This document shows positions 20,269 to 28,868 of a DNA stretch of 60,210 nucleotides, piece by piece. Below the pieces are notes generated by a model that did not search any database, was not told the DNA's origin, and saw only the letters and a program-made list of their open reading frames with translations. Numbering within the stretch: the stretch's first letter is position 1; each line of letters starts with the position of its first letter. The stretch is from Actinomycetes bacterium (GTDB lineage: Bacteria > Actinomycetota > Acidimicrobiia > Acidimicrobiales > RAAP-2), in the NCBI GenBank assembly GCA_021781335.1, contig JAJXXA010000045.1, positions 1-60,210 on the forward strand, in the 5' to 3' direction. Position numbers and translations under genes: made by a program.

Positions 20269-20407
20269 CGGCAGGTGTCACCTCCGTCTTCTAGGGTGGG
20301 GCATCGCTAAATCCTCAGGACTCTCCGGTGGCAACGAAGCCCAGCGCGTCATCGACGCGGCCCGCTCTCCTGGCTGGAGCATCGGACTCGGTCGCGCCGG
20401 TCAGATC

Positions 20408-20626
20408 ATGGCGACTCGAGATTCTGGTGAGATCGGCCTACCGTGGGTGATCACGGCGGAACGAGGGGGTCGCGGTATGCGTGTCTCGCTCTATCGTCCC
20501 GGCGATGACGTCGAGAGCGAAGGTGACGTCATCGCAGAGATCAGCGGTAATCCTCGCGAGATGGGCCGACAACTTCGATCGATCCTTGAAGACGCAGACA
20601 CTGGCACACTCACGAACGAGCGTTAA
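20408..20626 (+). CDS. Small hypothetical protein
   Basis: 72-aa ORF; reading frame stays coding-like upstream of the ATG, so true extent is uncertain. Confidence 0.4.
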   Translation: MATRDSGEIGLPWVITAERGGRGMRVSLYRPGDDVESEGDVIAEISGNPREMGRQLRSILEDADTGTLTNER

Positions 20627-20651
20627 GGACGTCCTTAATTGTGGCGACGCG

Positions 20652-21167
20652 CTAACTGCGAAGCAGGCCGTTCGCAAAGATCGATAACACGAGTACCAGG
20701 CCGGCCGCGCATGCGATCAAGGCCATTGTCCAGAACCACACCGAGATGGAGCGAAAGTGGTACATACGTGCGACCAGCCGATCGGTGATGTTGTCTGAGG
20801 AGCGTTGTGCGCTGATCATCTCGGCGCGCCGCTCTCGCCAGGTGACCCCGTGAATCTCGGACGCGCCGCGCAGCCGTTCGTGATCGCGAAGCCATTCAGC
20901 GTCGGTGAGTTCAGAGAGTCGATGTGCCGCAAGCGAGTGCAGGGCCGCCACCGCCACGACGAGCGCGAGTCCCGAGGCGATGATCCGGCCGGTCTGTGAT
21001 GTGGAGCGCGCGAGAGAGATTGTGAGCAGGAACGCTTCGCCCGTCAGTGCCATGGTGGGCATCTGCCACAACAGGATGTCCCACTGTTGTCGTCGAGCGG
21101 CCACGACGGAGTATTGATCGAGACCGGGGGCGGCTTCGTCTTCGGCGAAGTCACTGTCTTCAGTCAT
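20652..21167 (-). CDS. Hypothetical membrane protein
   Basis: 171 aa with at least three hydrophobic segments; AGGAGGTTCAC upstream of ATG. Confidence 0.65.
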   Translation of the reverse strand: MTEDSDFAEDEAAPGLDQYSVVAARRQQWDILLWQMPTMALTGEAFLLTISLARSTSQTGRIIASGLALVVAVAALHSLAAHRLSELTDAEWLRDHERLRGASEIHGVTWRERRAEMISAQRSSDNITDRLVARMYHFRSISVWFWTMALIACAAGLVLVLSIFANGLLRS

Positions 21168-21220
21168 GTGAACCTCCTCGGCGACTCGACCTTAGATTAA
21201 GTCCGGTTCGCTGAAGGGGG

Positions 21221-21694
21221 TCACGGGGAGTGGTTGGTGACGCCAACCTGGAGGATCTGGGAGAGTTTTTCCAAGATTGGTAGTGCCTCACGCAACGACG
21301 ACTTCTCGTCGTGGCTGAGCGTCGATAACGCGCTCTCGATCGCGCGAGTGCTGGCGGCGCGGTATTCACTGATCAATTTTTTGCCCGCGGCGCTGATCTT
21401 CACCATGCTCACGCGTCCGTCGAGAGGATCGGGAATGCGCACCACGATCCCTTGGGCTTCGAGTGATTCTACGATTCGGCTCATCGACGCGGCACTGACT
21501 CCCTCTAAGTGGGCCAGCACACCAAGACGCACTGGTTCGCACTGTTCTATGCGTGCGAGAGCGGAACCTTGCGAAGGGGTGATGCTCCAGTCGGAGTTCA
21601 CGCGCAGGGCTCGGTAGATTCGAGCGACCGACACGCGCAGACTGTTCGCCGGCCCTGATTCACGTGGTGCGCGGGTCTTGGTCGAAGGGTTCAC
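21221..21694 (-). CDS. MarR family transcriptional regulator
   Basis: LGVLAHLEGVSAASMSRIVESLEAQGIVVRIPDPLDGRVSMVKISAAG wHTH/wing; GTG start. Confidence 0.87.
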   Translation of the reverse strand: MNPSTKTRAPRESGPANSLRVSVARIYRALRVNSDWSITPSQGSALARIEQCEPVRLGVLAHLEGVSAASMSRIVESLEAQGIVVRIPDPLDGRVSMVKISAAGKKLISEYRAASTRAIESALSTLSHDEKSSLREALPILEKLSQILQVGVTNHSP

Positions 21695-21715
21695 GACTCC
21701 ACTATAGTGTGATAC

Positions 21716-21733
21716 TTAGTTGACATTAACTAA
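21716..21733. promoter_or_regulatory. Candidate MarR operator in divergent MarR/MFS intergenic region
   Basis: TTAGTT-GACATT-AACTAA perfect 6-bp inverted repeat, about 10 bp from the candidate -10 (minus strand, 21701-21706) of the marR gene. Confidence 0.6.
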
Positions 21734-21772
21734 ATAATTGAGACAGCGAACGACCGCGACCCCTGGAGAACC

Positions 21773-23578
21773 ATGACCATTGCCGCAACGCCCCATCCTC
21801 ACCCCGACCGATACAAGTGGATTGCGCTCTCTAACACCACACTGGGAATCTTGATGGCGACGATCAACGGCTCGATACTTCTCATTGCGCTGCCGAACAT
21901 CTTTCGGGGCATCAAGTTGGATCCACTCGCGCCGAGTAACACGCCGTACTTCTTGTGGATCCTGACTGGCTTCTTGCTGGTCACATCGGTCTTGGTCGTG
22001 AGTTTCGGTCGGGTCGGCGACATCTACGGACGCGTGCGAATGTACACGCTCGGTTTCGCGGTGTTCACGGTGTTCTCCATTCTGCTCGCGATCACGTGGA
22101 TGACGGGTCCGGCGGGAGCGATGTGGATCATCATCATGCGAGTGGGACAAGGCGTCGGGGGCGCCTTCTTGTTCGCGAACTCGAACGCGATTCTCACCGA
22201 CGCCTTCCCCCCGAGTGAGCGTGGCCTGGCGTTGGGCATCAACGGTGTCGCCGCGATCGGGGGCTCCTTCATTGGACTGCTCCTGGGCGGCGTGCTCGCG
22301 CCCATTGAATGGCGTCTGGTCTTTCTGGTCTCGGTACCGGTGGGCCTCTTCGGGACGGTCTGGGCGTATCTCAAGTTGCACGACAACGGCGCTCGCACCA
22401 AGGCCAAGATCGACTGGTTGGGCAACTTCACCTTCGCACTCGGTCTGATCGCGTTGTTGACCGGGATTGTCTATGGCCTGCAGCCCTACGGCGGTCACCC
22501 CATGGGTTGGACGAGCCCGTTCGTGTTGACGTGCATTGTTGGAGGCGTTGCGGTGCTGCTCGGGTTCTTGCTCATCGAGGCCAAGACCGCCGAGCCGATG
22601 TTCGATCTCAGCCTCTTCTCGAACCGCGGCTTCGCCATGGGCAACATCGCGACCCTCATGCTCTCGCTCGCTCGTGGTGGACTGCAGTTCATCCTCATCA
22701 TCTGGCTTCAGGGGATCTGGTTGCCCCAGCACGGCTACAGCTTCGCCCAGACACCCCTGTGGGCGGGCATCTACATGGTGCCGCTCACCATTGGCTTCTT
22801 CATCGCGGGTCCGTTGTCGGGTCGACTCGCCGATCGCCACGGTGCACGCAACTTCGCAACCCTGGGTCTCGTCCTCACCGGTTTGAGCCTCGTCGGCCTG
22901 CAGATGATTCCCATCAATTTCACCTATCCCGTCTTCGCGGCGTTGCTGCTCTTGGTGGGTCTGTCAATGGGACTCTTCGCCGCACCGAACTCGAGCGCCG
23001 TGATGAACTCGCTGCCCGCAAATCGCAGGGGCGCAGGGGGTGCGATGTTGAATACCTTCCAGAACTCAGCGAGCGTGCTGTCGATCGGTTTCTTCTTCAC
23101 GGTGATCACGCTCGGTCTTGCGGCGTCGCTGCCGCACACGCTCTTGAGCGGTCTCAGCGCCCAAGGTGTACCGGTCGCGCAGGCCACGGCGATCTCGCAC
23201 ATCCCCGCGATCGGGAGTCTCTTCTCGGCGTTCTTGGGCGTCAACCCGATGAAGCAGCTCCTCGGGGCACATCTCTTGGCCCAGAGTGGGGTGCACGCGT
23301 CGGCCCTCCTCGGTCGAGGGTTCTTCCCGAACCTGATCGAAGCGCCCTTCGCGAAGGGCCTGCACATGGCGTTTCTCGTGGCGGCGGGACTGTGCTTCGT
23401 TGGCGCGGTCTTCTCGTGGATGCGCGGCGCGGGCGGCGCACATCTGGTGCGTGCGGTTCCAGAAGAAGACGAGGAGGGCTTCGCGGGCGTTGGTCAGGGC
23501 ATCATGAGTGAAGTGGGAGTTGGATCCCCCGGCGCGGTGTTGCTGCCCGAAGGCGAGACCGGTGATGAGAAGCAGTGA
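21773..23578 (+). CDS. MFS transporter, DHA2 family drug/metabolite exporter
   Basis: TTLGILMATINGSILLIALPNIFRG, FGRVGDIYGRVRMYTLGF; 601 aa, TM-rich; divergent from MarR. Confidence 0.9.
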   Translation: MTIAATPHPHPDRYKWIALSNTTLGILMATINGSILLIALPNIFRGIKLDPLAPSNTPYFLWILTGFLLVTSVLVVSFGRVGDIYGRVRMYTLGFAVFTVFSILLAITWMTGPAGAMWIIIMRVGQGVGGAFLFANSNAILTDAFPPSERGLALGINGVAAIGGSFIGLLLGGVLAPIEWRLVFLVSVPVGLFGTVWAYLKLHDNGARTKAKIDWLGNFTFALGLIALLTGIVYGLQPYGGHPMGWTSPFVLTCIVGGVAVLLGFLLIEAKTAEPMFDLSLFSNRGFAMGNIATLMLSLARGGLQFILIIWLQGIWLPQHGYSFAQTPLWAGIYMVPLTIGFFIAGPLSGRLADRHGARNFATLGLVLTGLSLVGLQMIPINFTYPVFAALLLLVGLSMGLFAAPNSSAVMNSLPANRRGAGGAMLNTFQNSASVLSIGFFFTVITLGLAASLPHTLLSGLSAQGVPVAQATAISHIPAIGSLFSAFLGVNPMKQLLGAHLLAQSGVHASALLGRGFFPNLIEAPFAKGLHMAFLVAAGLCFVGAVFSWMRGAGGAHLVRAVPEEDEEGFAGVGQGIMSEVGVGSPGAVLLPEGETGDEKQ

Positions 23579-23583
23579 CGCAC

Positions 23584-24414
23584 CTAGTGCCGTGTTGGTG
23601 AGGTCGCGATGATCGGGGCGTGGGCTACCAGGGTGAACGTGAGTGGCACGCGTGGGCGACCATCCGCAATCCGATAGGTTCCGGCGTCCTCGACGAGCCA
23701 CGGAAATTGTTGGAAGACGGTCCAGTCGTGTTCTTGGAGCACGTCGATGACCAGTCCCTGGTCGAGTAGGGCTTGGGTGATCTCACCCAACGAGTGATTC
23801 CACTCGTAATTCCTCACGTGGGCCAGTGGGCCCCCGTCGGTGTAGGTCGAATCGTCGTCGCTCACAAACGGTCGTCCCGATTCCTCGAAATAGCCATACA
23901 CGACCCGCTCTCCATCCTCGTCAAAGCACGACGACATCGGGTGCACGTCATGGATGAAGAACGTGCCACCCGCAGCGAGCGCGTGGCCAACGACCTGGGC
24001 CCATAGTCGAATGTCGGGTAGCCACCCGAGAGAACCGAGCGAGACGTAGACGACATCAAAGGCGTGGGCGTCGAGCGCGGTATCTGCCTCGTAGACGTCG
24101 GCGCAGAGGAATGTTGCTCGCGATGACAATCCGGCGCGTGCCGCGAGGTTCGTCGCCGCGTCGACGGCGGCGCGCGAGAAGTCGACGCCGGTGACCTGGG
24201 CTCCCGCGCGCGCCCACTGAAGGGTCTCGAGTCCAATGTGGCACTGCAGGTGCACGAGCGTCTTTCCCGCGACGTTCCCGATCAACGTCGCTTCACGCTC
24301 GAGCGGTAGAGGCTCGCGCGCCAACCAACCGTCGACGTCATAGAACCGCGAGGCCAGATGGATGGGAACACGGTCGTCCCAGTTCGCCCGATTCGCCGCT
24401 ACCCGCTCGTCCAT
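23584..24414 (-). CDS. Class I SAM-dependent methyltransferase
   Basis: GKTLVHLQCHIGLETLQWARAGAQVTGVDFSRAAVDAA motif I/II. Confidence 0.85.
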   Translation of the reverse strand: MDERVAANRANWDDRVPIHLASRFYDVDGWLAREPLPLEREATLIGNVAGKTLVHLQCHIGLETLQWARAGAQVTGVDFSRAAVDAATNLAARAGLSSRATFLCADVYEADTALDAHAFDVVYVSLGSLGWLPDIRLWAQVVGHALAAGGTFFIHDVHPMSSCFDEDGERVVYGYFEESGRPFVSDDDSTYTDGGPLAHVRNYEWNHSLGEITQALLDQGLVIDVLQEHDWTVFQQFPWLVEDAGTYRIADGRPRVPLTFTLVAHAPIIATSPTRH

Positions 24415-24444
24415 TGACAAACCCTAGCCAGCACGATCTCGTCA

Positions 24445-25320
24445 TCAGGCGTGCGTGCTGGCGAGGAAATCGACGCGCACCACCTCATCAATGGCGTGAA
24501 AGCCGATGCGCCGATACACGCCGTTGCTCGTAGGGTTCGCCGCATCCGCATAGAGCATCACCCTCGAACCCCGGCGCACCAGGGTTGCGGTGAGGACCGA
24601 TGTGATGGCTGCCGCATACCCGTTGCTACGGTGCTCTTCTGGGGTGTAGACGGGTCCGATGCGAGTGACCGTACCCGAAGGGAATTTGACGGGTGAGGCG
24701 TAGCCGGCCATGGCGACGGGCGCACCATCGACGCACCAGAACCAGAGTCCGCCGCTCGTGATCCGCGATCGAAGCGAATCGCGATCACGCTTGTCGACGC
24801 GTGGCGTCACGCCGTCGATGAACGCCTGAAAATCGACGCTCCATTGGAAGGCGAGATTCAGATCGGCGAGGGTGGCCACTCGATAACTGCCCGCGACAAT
24901 CGGTAGGGCAATGGCGCCTGCTTCGTAGACGATGTCGCGTCGGCCCCACACCGATTGGCGGGTGGAACCGGGTGAGCCGGTCGTGCGGTACGACTCCATG
25001 AATGAGGTGATGCAGGCGTCGGAAGCGAGTACCCAGGGGAAGCGGTCGTCGTGCAGCGACACATCGAGCGCGAGTGCCGCAGCGGCGTCGCTCGCCATTG
25101 GACCGATCTGCAAGCCGTAGGGGGCAGTGCGCAGCGCCGCCCCCACGACTTGGTCGCCGTCGTAGACAACCCACCAGAGGTAATCGTCGTAGTGGTGGGC
25201 GCCCTGGGCGCACGAGATGGCGACCGATCCGAGGATGTTCGTGCGAATCGGTTCCTGCTCACGATACGAGGTAGTCGCGTCCAGAAATTCGTTAGGTGAT
25301 GCGCAGCGGACGACCTCCAT
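24445..25320 (-). CDS. GNAT family N-acetyltransferase
   Basis: TRIGPVYTPEEHRSNGYAAAITSVLTATLVRRGSRVMLYADAANPTSNGVYRRIGF; start re-assigned to MEVVRCASP. Confidence 0.82.
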   Translation of the reverse strand: MEVVRCASPNEFLDATTSYREQEPIRTNILGSVAISCAQGAHHYDDYLWWVVYDGDQVVGAALRTAPYGLQIGPMASDAAAALALDVSLHDDRFPWVLASDACITSFMESYRTTGSPGSTRQSVWGRRDIVYEAGAIALPIVAGSYRVATLADLNLAFQWSVDFQAFIDGVTPRVDKRDRDSLRSRITSGGLWFWCVDGAPVAMAGYASPVKFPSGTVTRIGPVYTPEEHRSNGYAAAITSVLTATLVRRGSRVMLYADAANPTSNGVYRRIGFHAIDEVVRVDFLASTHA

Positions 25321-25433
25321 ACGCCGACCATAGGGGAAAGATCTCACCAGCGAAAGGGTCGTCACGAAAGTTAACATTGCCGACGCGCACGCTGCGCGAC
25401 GACCTACAGTCCCTGATGGACAGGTGTGGAGGA

Positions 25434-26219
25434 ATGATGGCCCAGCAACGTGATCGCACGAACGCGGTGTCGGGCTTCGCCGACGGCGCACGGTACCAGT
25501 CCGCGCGACCCGGGTACCCCGTCGCGGCGATCGCGCACATGGTCGAGGTGCTCGGTATTGAGGGGGCGCGGCGCGTGGTGGATGTGGCTGCGGGGACCGG
25601 ACTGTTCACGCGAGAACTCGTTCCGTTCGCGCGCGACCTGGTCGCCGTGGAGCCGTCGGCCGGCATGCGACACGAATTCGAACGTCAAGAACTAGGGGTC
25701 GCGATCCTCGAAGGTACCGCAGAATCGTTGCCCTTCGACAGTCACTCGATTGACGTGATAACCGTGGCCCAAGCCTTTCACTGGTTCGAGTACGACAAGG
25801 CGCTCGCCGAGTTCGCGCGAGTTCTCGATCCCGAGGGACACCTCGGACTCATCTGGAACGAGCGTGATGAATCCGTTGAGTGGGTGGCGCAACTCACCAC
25901 CGCCATGCTCTGGGACCTCAAGCGCCCGTTCGATGCGGCGACCGATTACGCGGCGGTCCTCGCCGACGGTGGGTTTCGTGAGATCGAGCAGCGTACCTTT
26001 CACCACGTCCAGCTGGTCGACCGCGCCACCCTTGATCGTCGCGTGCTCTCAACGAGTTATATCGCGGTGATGGCACCGGACAAACAACGAGAGATTCTGG
26101 ACAACGTTGCGCAGGTCGTGCGCGATTTCGACGAGTACTTCGAGATCCCCTACGTCACGAGCACGTACTGCGCGACGGCTCCGTTCGCGAGCGGCCTGAG
26201 GCGTCAGTCGATCCAGTAG
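25434..26219 (+). CDS. Class I SAM-dependent methyltransferase (ubiquinone/menaquinone biosynthesis-like)
   Basis: VVDVAAGTGLFTRELVPFARDLVAVEPSAGM and VAQAFHWFEYDKALAEFARVLDPEGHLGLIWNERD. Confidence 0.85.
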   Translation: MMAQQRDRTNAVSGFADGARYQSARPGYPVAAIAHMVEVLGIEGARRVVDVAAGTGLFTRELVPFARDLVAVEPSAGMRHEFERQELGVAILEGTAESLPFDSHSIDVITVAQAFHWFEYDKALAEFARVLDPEGHLGLIWNERDESVEWVAQLTTAMLWDLKRPFDAATDYAAVLADGGFREIEQRTFHHVQLVDRATLDRRVLSTSYIAVMAPDKQREILDNVAQVVRDFDEYFEIPYVTSTYCATAPFASGLRRQSIQ

Positions 26220-26713
26220 CGGCGAAAAGCGACATCGTCCGCACTGGCGGGCACGACACGCTCGAGGACGCCGCCGCACTTCTCGATCACCATGGCCGAT
26301 GCGAGGTTGTCGTTTCGACACGTGACCAGCACTCGATCGACACCGTGGGCGCGCGCGATGATGATCGATTGTCGCAGAATCTCACTCGCGTGCCCCTGGC
26401 GTCGGTGTTCGCGAAGGACGCCGTAGCCAATGTGACCCGCGTGCCACCCGAGCCAGTCGTTGAGTGCGAAGCGTACTGACGCGCGTCCGACGAGCGTGTC
26501 GTTGACGACCGCCATGAGCAGCGTCCCGGGCACTAGCTCATCGCTGATCTCGGTGGAGCGCGCGATCTCGTGTCGCGACTGCACGTAGTGCGCCCACTCA
26601 TCGTCGGGTCTCCATCCGGTCAAGAACGTGAAGTCCTCGTGCAGCATGGCGTCGTGGGCGTTGATCGCGGCGTCCTTGTCGCTGAGTTGAAGTGGGCGAA
26701 GTCGAAGAGTCAT
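26204..26713 (-). CDS. GNAT family N-acetyltransferase (RimJ/RimL type)
   Basis: GHIGYGVLREHRRQGHASEILRQSIIIARAHGVDRVLVTCRNDNLASAMVIEKCGGVLE; start re-assigned to MTLRLRPL. Confidence 0.85.
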   Translation of the reverse strand: MTLRLRPLQLSDKDAAINAHDAMLHEDFTFLTGWRPDDEWAHYVQSRHEIARSTEISDELVPGTLLMAVVNDTLVGRASVRFALNDWLGWHAGHIGYGVLREHRRQGHASEILRQSIIIARAHGVDRVLVTCRNDNLASAMVIEKCGGVLERVVPASADDVAFRRYWID

Positions 26714-26785
26714 CACTCGATGATAGAAAGCGGGGGCTGTTTCGAGCGACGATGACGTGAGGGGTCCTGGTAGAAATGGCCGCAT

Positions 26786-27283
26786 ATGCAGCGCATCGCC
26801 ATCGTGGGTTCACCGGGATCGGGAAAGACTCGACTTGCACGTGAAGTGAGCGAGCGAACCGGCATAGCGGTCATATCGCTCGATCACAACTACTGGAAGC
26901 CGGACTGGCGCGAGACGCCCGACAAAGAGTGGCGAGTGATCCACCGGGACCTGACCCAGCGCGAGCGCTGGATCATGGATGGGACCTACGTCGACACCAT
27001 CGACGACCGGCTGGAGATGGTCGACACGGTCATCACGCTCGGCTACGGGCGCGTGCGGTGCACGCTGCGTGTACTTCGTCGGATTCTCGCGCATTACGGC
27101 AAGGACGTCCAGGCCCCGGGGTGTCCAGAGAAATTGAGCGCGGAATTCCTTCGTTATGTGTGGCACTTCCCTCGGGTCCAGCAACCCTTGATCGACGCCG
27201 CGATAGCGCGTCACGCGTCAACTCTTTCGGTCATTCGAGTGGCGAACAATCGCCAGCGTGCGGCCTTGCTTGGGCGATTATGA
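26786..27283 (+). CDS. P-loop NTPase, adenylate-kinase-like (topology modulation protein family)
   Basis: IAIVGSPGSGKTRLAREVSERTGIAVISLDHNYWKPDW; GTYVDTIDDRLEMVDTVITL. Confidence 0.75.
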   Translation: MQRIAIVGSPGSGKTRLAREVSERTGIAVISLDHNYWKPDWRETPDKEWRVIHRDLTQRERWIMDGTYVDTIDDRLEMVDTVITLGYGRVRCTLRVLRRILAHYGKDVQAPGCPEKLSAEFLRYVWHFPRVQQPLIDAAIARHASTLSVIRVANNRQRAALLGRL

Positions 27284-27342
27284 AGTGTCCTTGCGAGACA
27301 TCGAGCGCATATCGACCGGTCGTTCGATGGCGGCGCTATTTC

Positions 27343-28665
27343 TCAGAAGCTCGCAGAGAAGTCCGGACGTAGGGCCACTCCGCTCACGCCGTCGACGGGC
27401 TTCACGCAGAGCACCTGGTGTATCTCGAGGTGGTGACGCTCGAAACCCACGGCCGAGCCCGCCATGTAGAGGCGCCAGACCCGTGCACGCTGTTCGCCGA
27501 CTTCCTGCACGGCTTCGTCGAATCGTTTGACAAGATTGTCAACCCAGTGGCGCAGCGTGATCGCGTAATGCTCCCGCAGGCTTTCGAGATGACGGACTTC
27601 GAAGCCGTGGGCTTGGAACATCGACACCATCGTCCCCACCTCGTGAAGCTCGCCGTCGGGAAAGACGTAGCGCTCGATGAATGGGCTACCGATCTTGGAC
27701 GGACCGCGCATGCCGAGCGCGATCTGCATCTGGCGTGCGGCTTCGGAGGCGGTGCTCGGTCGCGGATCGGCGTCGAACGAGACCGGTCGTCCGATGGCGT
27801 GATTGAGCAGACGTCCCCCGGGTCGAAGCAAGTCGAAGAGGGCCTGGGTGTAGGCGGGGAGTGCGCGGCGACCAACGTGCTCGGACATGCCGATCGAACT
27901 GATCGCATCGAACGGACCATCTTTGACGTCGCGGTAATCCTGGAGTCGAAATTCGACCAGATCATCCACGCCCGCGATGCGTGCCCGCTCGGTGGCGTAG
28001 CGCTGTTGGGGTTCTGAGAGGGTGATGCCGACCACCTTCGCTCCGTAAGTTGAAGCTGCGTGGATCGCCATCGCCCCCCAGCCGCATCCCACATCGAGCA
28101 GTCTCATTCCGGGCTGCAGGTCAAGCTTGCGCGCGACGAGGTCGACCTTCCTCTTCTGGGCGGTTTCCAGGGTGTCGTCGGGTGTGTTGAACACCGCGCA
28201 TGAATATGTCATCGACGGGCCAAGCACCATCTCATAGAAGCGGTTCGAGACGTCGTAGTGATGCGAAATGGCTTGGCGATCACGACTGCGACTGTGCAGG
28301 ACACCGCGTTGACGTGCCTCGATCGGGGGTGGCGTGAGCGGTCTAAAAGCCGAAACGCCCACAACCGACGCCAGCGAGCGCAGGTTCGTCGCGTTGAGCA
28401 TCTGCCGTATCGGCGGTGTTGAGAGTTCGAAAAGCGCGTCCAGGTCGCCGTCGATGTCGATGTCACCCGCGACGTAGGCGCGCGCCAATCCCAATTCACC
28501 CGGATGCGTGAGCACACGATTGAGCGCGTCGCGACGAAGGATCTTGAGTGTGATGTCGTTCGCTGACGACGTCACGCCTGGCTCGGCGCTACTCCCGTCG
28601 AAAGCTTCGACTCGAAAAGGCAACTGGTCGTTGAAGATAGTTGATACGAATGTTGAAACGTCCAC
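27343..28665 (-). CDS. Cyclopropane-fatty-acyl-phospholipid synthase family methyltransferase
   Basis: AISHHYDVSNRFYEMVLGPSMTYSCAVF, MRLLDVGCGWGAMAIHAA, SIGMSEHVG, FIERYVFPDGELHEVG. Confidence 0.92.
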   Translation of the reverse strand: MDVSTFVSTIFNDQLPFRVEAFDGSSAEPGVTSSANDITLKILRRDALNRVLTHPGELGLARAYVAGDIDIDGDLDALFELSTPPIRQMLNATNLRSLASVVGVSAFRPLTPPPIEARQRGVLHSRSRDRQAISHHYDVSNRFYEMVLGPSMTYSCAVFNTPDDTLETAQKRKVDLVARKLDLQPGMRLLDVGCGWGAMAIHAASTYGAKVVGITLSEPQQRYATERARIAGVDDLVEFRLQDYRDVKDGPFDAISSIGMSEHVGRRALPAYTQALFDLLRPGGRLLNHAIGRPVSFDADPRPSTASEAARQMQIALGMRGPSKIGSPFIERYVFPDGELHEVGTMVSMFQAHGFEVRHLESLREHYAITLRHWVDNLVKRFDEAVQEVGEQRARVWRLYMAGSAVGFERHHLEIHQVLCVKPVDGVSGVALRPDFSASF

Positions 28666-28868
28666 TGTTCACCCCTAGACACGCGTGCGAAGGAACTCGA
28701 GCGATATTTCGTCGCCCATCTGCCATTTTGGACGCTGCGGACGCGTTCGTCAACCCAATGGCCGCATCCATCCTTCGGTGGTGCGACACAGCTTTGCCAG
28801 ACGCGAGAGTGACTTCGTGCTCTGGTCGCAGCGACGGGGCGGTGAGAGGGTGAGCACGAGGAGGTGTC

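Noticed and set aside
21716-22840. 374-aa minus-strand ORF opposite the DHA2 MFS gene
   Set aside because: Low-complexity, charge-rich composition (many R/E/D/H/Q), no recognisable domain, fully antisense to a convincing membrane transporter.
22309-23511. 400-aa plus-strand ORF in an alternative frame within the MFS gene
   Set aside because: Arg/His/Gly-rich out-of-frame translation typical of high-GC genes.
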